A DNA stretch of 64,000 nucleotides from Chitinibacter sp046530675 (GCF_046530675.1 NZ_CP172558.1:372001-436000); one strand, 5' to 3'; shown: positions 26,929-35,711, numbered from the stretch's first letter. A program made the numbers and translations. The notes: generated from the sequence alone by a model not told the origin.

Positions 26929-27077
26929 TTTCCTGATTAGGTAGCCACGTCAGCTACCCATTGTTTCGTCATTCCGGCGGAAGCCGGAATCCAGCTGCAA
27001 TGCTTTTTTAAATTGCACTCTGGGTACCGGCTTTCGCCGGTACGACGATTTGCTGAGATAGCTACCTAATCAGGAAA
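26929..27077. mobile_element. 149-bp MITE-like nested inverted repeat
   Basis: Terminal inverted repeats TTTCCTGATTAGGTAGC (26929-26945) and its inverse (27061-27077) match along 17 bases. Inside lie a CGTCATTCCGGCGGAAGCCGG hairpin and a GTACCGGCTTTCGCCGGTAC hairpin, related to common REP-like repeats. It sits directly upstream of hscA. Confidence 0.75.
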
Positions 27078-27111
27078 CATTTAATCGATTAGATTTTTAG
27101 GATTTAAGCCA

Positions 27112-28968
27112 ATGGCTTTGTTGCAAATCGCCGAACCCGGCCTTTCCGCTGCGCCGCATCAACACCGACTCGCGGTCGGCATTGATTTGGGTACGACCAA
27201 CTCCTTGGTTGCCACCGTCAAAAGCGGCAGCGCGGTCTGCCTGCCCGACCACGATGGCCGCACGCTGCTGCCGTCGGTGGTGCATTACGGCCTTGAGAAT
27301 ACCTTGCTGGTCGGTCACGCAGCGCAGCATAAACAGAACGAAGACCCGGGCAATACCATCGTATCGGTCAAACGTTTTATGGGTCGCGGCATCAATGACA
27401 TCGCCGATCTGGCAACGCCTTACCGCTTCGTCGATGAGCCCGGCATGCTCAAATTGCAAACGCGCGCTGGTGTCAAAAGCCCGGTTGAAGTCTCGAGCGA
27501 AATTTTAAAAAACCTCAAAGCCCGCGCCGAAGAAAGCCTGGGCGGCGAGCTGGTTGGCGCTGTGATTACCGTTCCCGCCTACTTCGACGATGCACAGCGT
27601 CAGGCGACCAAAGACGCCGCCAAGCTCGCCGGTCTGAATGTTTTGCGCCTGCTGAACGAACCGACTGCGGCTGCGATTGCGTATGGTCTGGATAATGCAT
27701 CCGAAGGCACGTATGTGATTTATGACTTGGGTGGCGGCACGTTTGACGTGTCGATTCTGGAACTGACGCGTGGCGTTTTTGAAGTGCGCGCAACATCGGG
27801 TGACAGCCAGCTCGGCGGTGATGATTTCGACCACCGCATTTACTGCTGGATTCTGGAGCAAGCCGATATTCACGGCCCGAACGCCAACGATCAGCGCCTG
27901 TTGCTGACGCGCGCGCGCGAAGCCAAAGAATCGCTGACCGACCGCGATAGCACACGTATCACGACCGTACTATCGGATGGCGCGGTGATTGATCTGGAGC
28001 TGACGGCGGAGCAATTCCATAGCATGACCGCGCACCAGATCAGCAAAACGCTGTTGCCCGTCAAAAAAGCCTTGCGCGATGCCAAACTTTCAATCGAAGA
28101 CATCAAAGGCGTTGTCCTCGTCGGTGGCGCGACGCGGATGTCGCATGTGCGCAAAGCGGTACGCGAACTATTCAATCAGGAACCGCTCACCAATCTCGAC
28201 CCGGACAAAGTCGTCGCGATTGGCGCGGCGATTCAGGCCAATGTGCTGGCAGGCAATAAGGGTGACGACGAATGGCTGCTGCTTGATGTGATTCCGCTGT
28301 CACTCGGTCTCGAAACGATGGGCGGTCTGGTCGAGAAAGTCATTCCGCGCAATAGCACGATCCCGACCGCGCGCGCGCAGGAATTTACGACGTTTAAAGA
28401 CGGCCAGACGGCGATGGCGATTCATGTACTGCAGGGCGAGCGCGAGCTGGTCAGCGATTGCCGCAGCCTGGCGCGCTTTGAGCTGCGCGGCATTCCGCCA
28501 ATGGTCGCTGGCGCGGCGCGCATTCGCGTTACTTTCCAGGTCGACGCCGATGGTCTGCTGTCGGTTTCAGCCAAAGAACAATCTTCCGGCATCGAAGCGA
28601 GCATTGCCGTTAAGCCATCGTACGGCTTGTCGGATGATGAAATCACGCGGATGCTGACCGAATCGATGACGCACGCCAAAGACGATGTACAGGCACGCAA
28701 ACTGGCTGAAGCGCGCGTTGAGGCCAGCAGCATTATCGCCGCCGTCAGCGTCGCGCTCGACACTGACGGCCAGCTGATTAACACGGACGAGCGCGCCGAA
28801 ATTGACGCGGCGATTGCAGCCCTCAGCGCTGCCAATGCTCAAGACGATGCCAATGCGATTATCACCGCCACCGAAGCGCTCAATGCAGCAACGGGTGAAT
28901 TTGCCAGCCGCCGGATGGATGCCGCGGTGAAGCGCGGACTGGCAGGTCACAAGATTTCCGAAATTTAA
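27112..28968 (+). CDS. hscA: Fe-S biogenesis Hsp70 chaperone HscA
   Basis: 618 aa. N-terminal ATPase domain with VGIDLGTTNSLVA, IYDLGGGTFDVSIL and VLVGGATRMSHVR, then a peptide-binding domain of the HscA subtype, which recognises the LPPVK motif of IscU. It drives cluster transfer from IscU with HscB. An AGGA ribosome site lies 8 bp before the ATG. The gene starts 34 bp after the MITE-like element. The length is usual for HscA and shorter than DnaK. Confidence 0.95.
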   Translation: MALLQIAEPGLSAAPHQHRLAVGIDLGTTNSLVATVKSGSAVCLPDHDGRTLLPSVVHYGLENTLLVGHAAQHKQNEDPGNTIVSVKRFMGRGINDIADLATPYRFVDEPGMLKLQTRAGVKSPVEVSSEILKNLKARAEESLGGELVGAVITVPAYFDDAQRQATKDAAKLAGLNVLRLLNEPTAAAIAYGLDNASEGTYVIYDLGGGTFDVSILELTRGVFEVRATSGDSQLGGDDFDHRIYCWILEQADIHGPNANDQRLLLTRAREAKESLTDRDSTRITTVLSDGAVIDLELTAEQFHSMTAHQISKTLLPVKKALRDAKLSIEDIKGVVLVGGATRMSHVRKAVRELFNQEPLTNLDPDKVVAIGAAIQANVLAGNKGDDEWLLLDVIPLSLGLETMGGLVEKVIPRNSTIPTARAQEFTTFKDGQTAMAIHVLQGERELVSDCRSLARFELRGIPPMVAGAARIRVTFQVDADGLLSVSAKEQSSGIEASIAVKPSYGLSDDEITRMLTESMTHAKDDVQARKLAEARVEASSIIAAVSVALDTDGQLINTDERAEIDAAIAALSAANAQDDANAIITATEALNAATGEFASRRMDAAVKRGLAGHKISEI

Positions 28969-28993
28969 GCGCGATTCATCAAAGAGATAAGCC

Positions 28994-29332
28994 ATGACCC
29001 AAATTATTATTCTGCCGCATGCCACGCTGTGCCCCGATGGCGCGGTGCTCGACGTTGAACCGGGCACGACCATTTGCGATGCGCTACTGGCCAATGACAT
29101 TGAAATCGAACACGCGTGCGAGAAATCGTGCGCCTGTACCACTTGCCATGTGTTGGTGCGCGAAGGCTTTGATAGCCTGAACGAAGCCGACGAACTGGAA
29201 GAAGACCAGCTCGATAAAGCCTGGGGGCTGGAAGCCTGCTCGCGCCTGTCTTGCCAAGCTGAAGTGGCCGATACCGATCTGGTCGTCGAGCTGCCAAAAT
29301 ACACCATCAATCACGCACGCGAACATCATTAA
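28994..29332 (+). CDS. fdx: ISC-type 2Fe-2S ferredoxin
   Basis: 112 aa. Adrenodoxin-like fold with cluster cysteines Cys42, Cys48, Cys51 and Cys87 (CEKSCACTTCH and RLSC). It supplies electrons for cluster assembly on IscU/IscA. Lies 25 bp after hscA with a GAGA-type ribosome site. Length and ligand spacing are normal for the isc operon ferredoxin. Confidence 0.95.
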   Translation: MTQIIILPHATLCPDGAVLDVEPGTTICDALLANDIEIEHACEKSCACTTCHVLVREGFDSLNEADELEEDQLDKAWGLEACSRLSCQAEVADTDLVVELPKYTINHAREHH

Positions 29333-29334
29333 TC

Positions 29335-29383
29335 AGGTATAAGGCCAAATATATTGGCAAACCTAGCCTTCATGGCAATACAT
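29335..29383. repeat. Degenerate 49-bp palindrome, possible copy
   Basis: Ends AGGTAT and ATACAT at 49-bp span, with internal AAGGC/GCCTT pairing, between fdx and iscX. Three end mismatches make it a weak member. Confidence 0.4.
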
Positions 29384-29398
29384 CACAGGAGTATCAAC

Positions 29399-29593
29399 AT
29401 GAAATGGACTGATAGCCGCGAAATCGCGATTGAATTATCAGAAAAACACCCCGACGTTGATCCGACCAAATTGCATTTTGTCGAGCTGCGCGATTGGGTG
29501 CTGGCGCTGGACGGGTTTGATGATGATCCGAAACATTGCGGCGAAAAAATCCTCGAAGCCATTCAGATGGCGTGGATGGATGAGGCCGATTGA
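29399..29593 (+). CDS. iscX: Fe-S assembly protein IscX
   Basis: 64 aa from ATG 29399 (AGGAG 7 bp upstream; the longer frame from 29354 runs through a repeat). The conserved MKWTDSREIAIEL start and GFDDDPKHCGEKILEAIQMAW end are clear. IscX binds IscS and tunes desulfurase activity and iron delivery. It closes the isc operon and is followed by a terminator. Confidence 0.95.
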   Translation: MKWTDSREIAIELSEKHPDVDPTKLHFVELRDWVLALDGFDDDPKHCGEKILEAIQMAWMDEAD

Positions 29594-29626
29594 GTCTAAA
29601 AACGTAAAGTATTAACATTATTTGTA

Positions 29627-29656
29627 ACAGCGCCGGTCTACACTGGCGCTGTTTTT
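29627..29656 (+). terminator. Terminator of the isc operon
   Basis: Eight-base stem ACAGCGCC/GGCGCTGT with a 10-base loop and a following T-rich run, 34 bp after the iscX stop. Confidence 0.85.
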
Positions 29657-29690
29657 GTTTGCATGCGAAGATTTGACTCCGCTGACGTTA

Positions 29691-29956
29691 GGCTCTGTTG
29701 ACGTTTAGTTTGCGAGTCGCGTTTGTGCTGGTTTTGGCCTGAAACAAGACGCAAAGCCCGCTGCATAGTCATTCTATGCGAGGGTTTTGCAACGCAGTGT
29801 CAGGCCAAAAATAGCCAAACCCTCCGGGCTGGGCGCTTTTTGTGACGACTCTGCGTTATTGCCTGTTCACATAGAATGACTATGCATCGCAGCCAATGCC
29901 TTGATTCGTCACAAAAATCGCGCCAGCGCGACCGCACACCAAACGTCAACAGAGCC
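29691..29956. mobile_element. 266-bp MITE, copy 1, with 16-bp perfect terminal inverted repeats
   Basis: Terminal repeats GGCTCTGTTGACGTTT and the exact inverse at the right end. It contains two GCATAGTCATTCTATG-type palindromes and no coding sequence. A second copy, inverted, lies at 62522-62825. The left flank is TTA. The parent transposon is not identified. Confidence 0.85.
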
Positions 29957-30006
29957 GAATCACACAACGACGATCAGAAGAACCCAACCGTCTGCCGGAA
30001 GCAAAT

Positions 30007-30942
30007 ATGGCCACTGCCCCACTTTCTTCGCTACAACTGGTGCGACAAGCGCGTGCCGATTTAAGCGTTTTGCTCAATGATCCGCTGGCAAGCGACAATT
30101 TCACCGCCAGCATCATCGACATCGTCCGCTTGATTCAGAGCGCCTGCCGACAGTCTAGTGAAGTTTCGCTGGCCACCATCCTGCTCGAACTCGATACGCC
30201 CTACCCGGTGCGCCATGCGGTCGATGTAGCCATTGTGACCAATCTGATGCTCGCGCAACTGGGGCAGAACAGCATTCAGCGCAGCTCGGTCATTGCTGCA
30301 GCACTGACGATGAACCTTGGCATGCACGCACTTGAAGCCCTGCTGGCTGAACAGACCGAACCGCTCAGCAATGAACAGCGCGAACAAATGCAGGCTCATC
30401 CACTGATCGGGCGCGATCAGCTCAGAATGCTCGGTGTTTCGGATATTCACTGGCTTGACTGTGTCGAGCAGCATCATGAAGCGCCCGATGGCAGCGGTTA
30501 CCCGCGCAAGCTGCGAGGTGACGCCATCCATTTTGATGCGCGGCTACTGGGGCTGGTTGACCGCTATTGCGCGATGCTGAATAACCGCAGCTATCGTCGT
30601 CGGCAACTGGCCGACGCGGCCATTTTCAGTACGCTCAGCAGCGCCGCAGGTAGCCTTGACCAAAAACTGGCGCAGTTATTTTTAGCCACGCTGGGGATTT
30701 ACCCACCGGGTAGCATCGTTCATCTGATCAATGGTGAAACCGGCGTCGTGGTACGCCGTGGTCAACTCGACAACACGCCCCAAGTGCTGTCACTGTTTGA
30801 CGCCAACGATCAATTACTCAGCCAACACGTCCTGCGCGACACCAGCAATCTCGACTTTACCGTCACCAATCTGCTCGACAGCCGGATTATCGCCGGGCAA
30901 TTGCCACTGAGCGAGATCTGGGGAATTGCAGCGACCGAATAA
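30007..30942 (+). CDS. HD-GYP-like domain protein with degenerate metal site
   Basis: 311 aa, cytoplasmic. Residues about 65-200 follow the HD-GYP pattern with HHEAPDGSGYP (156-166) and VDRYCAML, the cyclic-di-GMP phosphodiesterase signature. The usual HDIGK metal motif is replaced by MNLGM (102-106), so metal binding and catalysis may be lost. The C-terminal about 80 residues (SIVHLINGETGVVVRRG) resemble the tail found in many HD-GYP proteins. No sensory domain or receiver is attached. It may be a binding or scaffold protein rather than an enzyme. Confidence 0.75.
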   Translation: MATAPLSSLQLVRQARADLSVLLNDPLASDNFTASIIDIVRLIQSACRQSSEVSLATILLELDTPYPVRHAVDVAIVTNLMLAQLGQNSIQRSSVIAAALTMNLGMHALEALLAEQTEPLSNEQREQMQAHPLIGRDQLRMLGVSDIHWLDCVEQHHEAPDGSGYPRKLRGDAIHFDARLLGLVDRYCAMLNNRSYRRRQLADAAIFSTLSSAAGSLDQKLAQLFLATLGIYPPGSIVHLINGETGVVVRRGQLDNTPQVLSLFDANDQLLSQHVLRDTSNLDFTVTNLLDSRIIAGQLPLSEIWGIAATE

Positions 30943-31187
30943 AAAAGCGGCCAAAGCCGCTCAGGCTGCTGACAAAGTGGGTTACGACATTTTTCAAGTC
31001 TCGGCAAAGCCGAGCCTAGGAAATAAGGCTTTAAATTCGCAGCCTTTATGTTTTATTCCCACCCCTCCCGTCCCCTCCTTGAGGGGAGCACCCCAAGGGC
31101 ACTTCCTACAGGGCGCCTCGCTTCGCGAGTGAGGTTTGTCATCAATCTGAGCAGCCAAAGCCGCGTTTTGCATCAAACTGATTGCGA
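30943..31187. other. 245-bp non-coding stretch with hairpins
   Basis: The hairpin AGCGGC-CAAA-GCCGCT (30946-30961) is preceded by an A run, so it could terminate leftward transcription of the EF-hand gene. Further on are CCCCTCCTTGAGGGG and CTCGCTTCGCGAG palindromes typical of scattered intergenic repeats. No gene seen. Confidence 0.5.
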
Positions 31188-31505
31188 TTATTGCGCCATG
31201 CAAGGCTGGCTGGCTGAACGGTTTTTACGCATTTCACCGCGTTTGGCGCGCATTTGATCGTGTGCGGTTTTGCGTTCAGCTTCCGACAGCACGCCGTCTT
31301 TATTGCTATCGATTGCATCAAAACGCGCTTCCATCCGTTTGAGGAAATCGGCTTTTTTCACTTCGCCCTTGGGCATGGCAAATTCACCTCGCATGCCATG
31401 CTGCATGCCAGGCCCCATACCCGGACACGGCGTTGCTTCAGCCATCGCCAATGAGCTCAGCGCCAGCGACGCAGCAAGACAGACTGTTTTGATTAGATGG
31501 TTCAT
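31188..31505 (-). CDS. Small secreted EF-hand protein
   Basis: 105 aa from ATG 31505 (AGGAG 8 bp upstream). A clear signal peptide (MNHLIKTVCLAASLALSSLA, cleavage near AMA) targets the periplasm. The mature part is Met/Gly-rich at first (CPGMGPGMQHGM), then has one EF-hand loop DAIDSNKDGVLSEAE and a basic tail. Small periplasmic EF-hand proteins of this kind are common; the partner is unknown. The Met-rich stretch could also bind copper (inference). Confidence 0.75.
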   Translation of the reverse strand: MNHLIKTVCLAASLALSSLAMAEATPCPGMGPGMQHGMRGEFAMPKGEVKKADFLKRMEARFDAIDSNKDGVLSEAERKTAHDQMRAKRGEMRKNRSASQPCMAQ

Positions 31506-31597
31506 GATGGAAACTCCTGAAATAATTGGACTGGTAAGCACAAGACGCGCTTGTATGTTATAACGCAGCCCTTATTCATTCCGTTGACAAAACCATC

Positions 31598-31909
31598 ATG
31601 AATTTTGCCGAACAGCTCGCCCAATTACCCACAATCGATCATTTGAGCGCGATTGAATTGCTCAATGGCGATGAAATCGTCGCACGCATCGAAAACAAAC
31701 CCGGCCAGTCTGGCAGCGTTCGCGTTTACCACGCGCTGTATCAGGAATTTGGCGCAATCAGCGATATCGCGGCACAAAAAGGGCTGCGCCTGTACGCCGA
31801 GCACACACAGGATGCCGAGCAAAACCCGGGCAAGCATCCCAATATCGACCGCTTGATTCCGATCGCCAGTGGCGCAAACCCGCTGGCGGTTCGACTGATC
31901 GCAGCCTGA
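31598..31909 (+). CDS. DUF2322 family protein
   Basis: 103 aa, soluble. The sequences LPTIDHLSAIELLNGD, RIENKPGQSGSVRVYHAL and YAEHTQDAEQNPGKHPNIDRL match my memory of the small DUF2322 family found in Neisseria and related bacteria. No catalytic motif is known to me. It stands alone, divergent from the EF-hand gene. Function unknown. Confidence 0.75.
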   Translation: MNFAEQLAQLPTIDHLSAIELLNGDEIVARIENKPGQSGSVRVYHALYQEFGAISDIAAQKGLRLYAEHTQDAEQNPGKHPNIDRLIPIASGANPLAVRLIAA

Positions 31910-31989
31910 TCGCGGCCTGATCGCAAATTAGCAATACCTCGGCACAGCAGCTTAGCTACCATGAATAGATGTATCCAGTGGAGAACACC

Positions 31990-32802
31990 ATGAAAAACTC
32001 ACTCATTGACCGGGGTATTGCCTGCTTTGCCTTAGCTATATTGGCCTTGATAGCTATACCCGCCCAAGCAGAAGTTGATCTTGGCTCGCTTGATCTGCTG
32101 GCCAGCAATACGGACAACAGCCCGGTTCCACGGGGTGCCATCGTTGGTGGCATTGTGATTAGCGGACAGGCGCGTTATCAGGCACTTGATAATGAAGTCT
32201 ACGCCATCCCCGGCCTGGTTTATTTTGGTGAGAAGCTGGTCTATCTGGGCGATAGAGCACGTTACTACTTTTACAAGGAAGGCCAATTCTCGGCCTTTGC
32301 TTATGGCCGGGTTCGCTTTGGCAACCTTGATCCGGCTGATGCGGTCGAGCTGGCCGGCATGCAGCAACGCGACGGGCAGCTTGAAATGGGCATCGGCGCC
32401 AATTACGTCACGCCCTACGCCTTGCTAACCGTACGCGCAGCCAGCGATGTCACCGGTACCAGCAAAGGGCAGGAAGCATTATTGTGGGCCGATTTTCCTA
32501 TCGTCAAAGACAATCTGCTGATCATGCCGGGAACCGGCGTGATGATACGCAGCGCCAAAATGGCCAATTATTATTTCGGCGGCGTATCGGGCGGCGAAGC
32601 CACTGCGACGCGTCCGGCCTGGGATACCGGAACAACGATCTCGCCGATGGCCGCGCTGATTACCAGCTACCGCTTTAACAAGGACTGGATCGGCCTGTTT
32701 GCGTTAAATTACGAGTGGTACGACTCGAGCATTAAAAACAGCCCGCTGGTGCAGCACAGCGGTGAGCTGTACGCCGGGGCCGGTGTGGGTTATGTCTGGT
32801 AA
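31990..32802 (+). CDS. MipA/OmpV-family outer membrane protein
   Basis: 270 aa from ATG 31990 (GGAGAA 6 bp upstream). A signal peptide ends near AQA (residues 1-27); the rest is a beta-barrel with many alternating strands and a C-terminal aromatic (YVW). MipA was described as a scaffold for murein enzymes, and other members as antigens. The hydrophobic part of the signal peptide is encoded entirely by a 49-bp palindrome with several rare ATA codons. Confidence 0.85.
   Translation: MKNSLIDRGIACFALAILALIAIPAQAEVDLGSLDLLASNTDNSPVPRGAIVGGIVISGQARYQALDNEVYAIPGLVYFGEKLVYLGDRARYYFYKEGQFSAFAYGRVRFGNLDPADAVELAGMQQRDGQLEMGIGANYVTPYALLTVRAASDVTGTSKGQEALLWADFPIVKDNLLIMPGTGVMIRSAKMANYYFGGVSGGEATATRPAWDTGTTISPMAALITSYRFNKDWIGLFALNYEWYDSSIKNSPLVQHSGELYAGAGVGYVW
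32013..32061. repeat. 49-bp GGGTAT/ATACCC palindrome, copy 12 (in a signal peptide)
   Basis: Exact ends at 49-bp span. It encodes the hydrophobic core of the MipA-like signal peptide (GIACFALAILALIAIP). Confidence 0.75.
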
Positions 32803-32814
32803 ATGGCTCGAATT

Positions 32815-32852
32815 AATATCTGCGCGGTAGTCTGATCTACAGCGCAGATATT
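32815..32852 (+). terminator. Hairpin after the mipA-like gene
   Basis: Stem AATATCTGCGC/GCGCAGATATT of 11 bp, 13 bp after the stop codon. No long T run follows, so termination is uncertain. Confidence 0.5.
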
Positions 32853-32961
32853 CAGTCACCTACTTTTCCATTTCCGGACGGGGTATTTGCTCAGTACGGA
32901 ATAAAGTTCCGTTTATCAGTCTGTTGGCTTGGTAACAAAATGAATTACCCAATCAAAGCAG

Positions 32962-33010
32962 GGGTATATTCATACAAATCATGAATATCAATATCTGCAA
33001 GAAAATACAC
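32962..33010. repeat. Degenerate 49-bp palindrome, possible copy
   Basis: Left GGGTAT exact, right ATACAC, 49-bp span, with ATTCAT/ATGAAT pairing inside. Weak member in the gap between mipA and rhlE. Confidence 0.4.
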
Positions 33011-33036
33011 TACTTAAACCGAAAAATGAGAGATAC

Positions 33037-33066
33037 AAAAAAAAGCCGCAAGCGCGGCTTTTTTAT
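33037..33066 (-). terminator. Terminator of rhlE
   Basis: Stem AAGCCGC/GCGGCTT with flanking A and T runs, 16 bp past the rhlE stop; it can work in both directions. Confidence 0.8.
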
Positions 33067-33081
33067 TTCATTGCCGACTCA

Positions 33082-34521
33082 TTATTCTTGAGGCAATGGC
33101 GCGCGCTTGGGCAGGAATAGCGCAGCGATTTGTGGGGCGCGCTTGGGCAATTTCGGTAAATCATTCGGCAAGGCCGGAATCTCCAGCGCATCGCGGCTGG
33201 CGCGCGACGGCATGCCTGTCCGCACCCGTTCACCCGCTGGCGCCGCATCGCGCACGCCATGATCACGACGACCAAAGCGATCCCGCTCTCCGCGAGCGCT
33301 GTGACGTTCCGAACCACGCCCCCGATCCGAGCCGATCCGCTCACGCGTGGGTTCACGTTCGTCGATAATCTGTATCGTTCCCGGCGAGAAACCCGGTACC
33401 GGAATCAGTGGCAAGTCGCGTTTCAACAAGGCCTTGATGCCGTTGTACGCTTTGTCTTCTTCGGGCGCAACGAGTGAAATCGCGATCCCAGTTGCGCCAG
33501 CGCGGCCAGTCCGGCCAATACGATGCACATAATCTTCCGGGTTGGTCGGCAATTCGAAATTCACGACAAACGGCAGGTCGGTCACGTCCAGGCCACGCGC
33601 AGCGACGTCGGTAGCAACCAATACCTGCGTTTCACCCGCTTTGAATTTGTTCAGCGCTTCGGTACGCGCTTTCTGGTCACGGTCGCCATGAATCGCTTCG
33701 CAATTGAACCCGCCGCGCTTGAGTTCGCGCGACACTTGCTCGGCACCGATTTTGGTGCGGCAGAAAACGATCACCTGACTCATTTCGTGAATACGGATCA
33801 GATGCGCGAGCAGCGCGCGTTTGCGACCCGATTCGACCGGATGCAATTCCTGCTTGACCGATTCGTTGGCCGAATTCTGCCGCGCGACTTCGATCTTGAC
33901 CGGATTGTTCATGAATTCGTTACTGAGCTTGACGATTTCCGGCGCAAACGTCGCCGAGAACAGCAAGGTCTGTTTGCGGCTGGTACAGAGTTTGAAAATC
34001 TCGCGAATGTCGAGAATAAAGCCCATGTCGAGCATGCGGTCCGCTTCGTCGAGCACCAGAATCTCGACTTGCGACAAATTGATGTTTTTCTGCTGGATAT
34101 GATCGAGCAGACGACCTGGCGTCGCAACCAGCACTTCAATGCCGTTACGCAGCGCCGGAATCTGGCCCTTGATGTCGACACCGCCGTAAACGACGTGGCT
34201 GCGCAGCCCGGTGTGCTTGCTGTACGTCGCGACGTTATCGTAAACCTGATCAACGAGCTCGCGCGTCGGAGCCAGCATCAGCACGCGGATCGGGTGGCGT
34301 GCCGGTGACACGCTGGTATTGGCATGACGGATGATGCGGGTCAGAATCGGCAAGGTGAACGCCGCAGTTTTGCCGGTTCCGGTTTGCGCCGCGCCGAGTA
34401 CGTCCTGCCCGGTCAGCACCACCGGAATCGCCTGCGCCTGAATCGCGGTCGGGTTTTCATAGCCCTGCTCGGCAACAGCCTTTAAAACTTCAGGCGCAAG
34501 GCCAAGCGTCGCAAATGTCAT
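33082..34521 (-). CDS. rhlE: DEAD-box ATP-dependent RNA helicase, RhlE type
   Basis: 479 aa. Q motif TAIQAQAIPVVL, Walker A AAQTGTGKT, DEAD box VLDEADRMLDMGF, SAT motif and HRIGRTGRAG are all present in order. The C-terminal about 90 residues are basic and Arg-rich (RERIGSDRGRGSERHSARGERDR), as in RhlE proteins that act on ribosomal RNA and in RNA decay. Monocistronic with its own terminator. Confidence 0.9.
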   Translation of the reverse strand: MTFATLGLAPEVLKAVAEQGYENPTAIQAQAIPVVLTGQDVLGAAQTGTGKTAAFTLPILTRIIRHANTSVSPARHPIRVLMLAPTRELVDQVYDNVATYSKHTGLRSHVVYGGVDIKGQIPALRNGIEVLVATPGRLLDHIQQKNINLSQVEILVLDEADRMLDMGFILDIREIFKLCTSRKQTLLFSATFAPEIVKLSNEFMNNPVKIEVARQNSANESVKQELHPVESGRKRALLAHLIRIHEMSQVIVFCRTKIGAEQVSRELKRGGFNCEAIHGDRDQKARTEALNKFKAGETQVLVATDVAARGLDVTDLPFVVNFELPTNPEDYVHRIGRTGRAGATGIAISLVAPEEDKAYNGIKALLKRDLPLIPVPGFSPGTIQIIDEREPTRERIGSDRGRGSERHSARGERDRFGRRDHGVRDAAPAGERVRTGMPSRASRDALEIPALPNDLPKLPKRAPQIAALFLPKRAPLPQE

Positions 34522-34610
34522 ACCCGTTTCATCCCAATCAAGCCATAAAGGCGGAACTTTACACCAAGCAGGGCTGGCTGGATACCGTAAAGCTGTTTGG
34601 ATTCATCACA

Positions 34611-34738
34611 GTAAGTAACCGCACAAAAAATTTCCAGCAAGGCACCGAAGCCGTAGACAGTACAAGTTAGTACGGCAAGGCGAGGTAACGATGCTGGACG
34701 AGGTGGCCTCGGGCTAAAACTTTTGCTTATCTACTTGG
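34611..34738. repeat. Dispersed repeat family R, copy C
   Basis: Longest copy. Core GCCGTAGACAGTACA with TTAGTACGGCAAGGCGAGG, and outer AAGTAACCGCACAAAAAATT and AAAACTTTTGCTTATCTACTT arms. It lies between rhlE and prmB. Confidence 0.75.
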
Positions 34739-34788
34739 GAGCCAAAACCGCGTAAACTGGCGCCCTATTGAGCCGACTGGAGAAACCC

Positions 34789-35697
34789 ATGTACGAAACC
34801 GCCCGCGAATACCTGACCACCGTGCGTGACCTGCACCGCTTTGCCGTCAGCCGGTTCAACGCCGCCGAGCTGTTTTACGGCCACGGCACCAGTGAAGCAT
34901 GGGATGAAGCCGCCTATCTGATTCTGGCGACACTCAAATTACCGATTGACCGGCTCGAGCCGGTTTTCGACGCACGCCTGTTGCCCGAAGAAGTCGAGCA
35001 AGTGCTCAATGTGCTGCAGGAACGCGTCGTCACGCGCAAACCGGCGTCTTACCTGACCAAGGAAGCGTATCTGGGCGATTTCAAGTTTTATGTTGACGAA
35101 CGCGTGATTGTTCCGCGTTCATTTATCGCCGAAATCCTGCTTAACGAAGGGCTGGAACCGTGGATCGAATACCCCGAGCTGATCCACAATGCGCTTGACC
35201 TGTGCACCGGATCGGGCTGCCTGGCAATCCTGATGGCGCATGCCTTCCCCGATGCGGCGATTGACGCGGTTGATCTGTCGCCGGACGCGCTCGACGTCGC
35301 CGAAATCAATGTCCTTGATTACAACCTCGGTGACCGGATCGACCTGCTCGATTCGGATCTGTTCAGCGCCGTTGAAGACATGAAGTACGATTTGATCATT
35401 TCGAATCCGCCGTATGTCGATGCGCACAGCGTTGAAGAACTCCCGCCCGAATATCTGCACGAGCCGGAAATGGCGCTCGGCAGTGGCGAAGACGGGCTCG
35501 ACATTACGCGCCGGATCTTGTCGGAAGCCACGCAGCACCTGAATCCGCACGGTGTTCTGGTCGTTGAAATCGGCCATAACCGTGACGTGCTTGAGGAACA
35601 ATACCCGACGCTGCCGTTTATCTGGTTGCCAACCGAATCGGGCGACGGTTTTGTTTTCCTTCTGACGCGCGAAATGCTGGTTGAAGCAGGACTATAA
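34789..35697 (+). CDS. prmB: Ribosomal protein L3 glutamine N5-methyltransferase
   Basis: 302 aa from ATG 34789 (GGAG 6 bp upstream). S-adenosylmethionine motif DLCTGSGCLAILMAHAFP and the catalytic NPPY tetrapeptide (ISNPPYVDAHSVEELPPEYLHEPEMALGSGEDGLD) mark the HemK/PrmB family; the N-terminal helical part with FYGHGT and VPRSFIAE is PrmB rather than PrmC. It methylates the glutamine side chain of ribosomal protein L3. Confidence 0.92.
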   Translation: MYETAREYLTTVRDLHRFAVSRFNAAELFYGHGTSEAWDEAAYLILATLKLPIDRLEPVFDARLLPEEVEQVLNVLQERVVTRKPASYLTKEAYLGDFKFYVDERVIVPRSFIAEILLNEGLEPWIEYPELIHNALDLCTGSGCLAILMAHAFPDAAIDAVDLSPDALDVAEINVLDYNLGDRIDLLDSDLFSAVEDMKYDLIISNPPYVDAHSVEELPPEYLHEPEMALGSGEDGLDITRRILSEATQHLNPHGVLVVEIGHNRDVLEEQYPTLPFIWLPTESGDGFVFLLTREMLVEAGL

Positions 35698-35711
35698 GCG
35701 ATCAACGGTCG

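Noticed and set aside
29691..29956. CRISPR-like array from the repeated GCATAGTCATTCTATG palindromes
   Set aside because: Only two palindromes in a MITE, no regular spacers and no cas genes.
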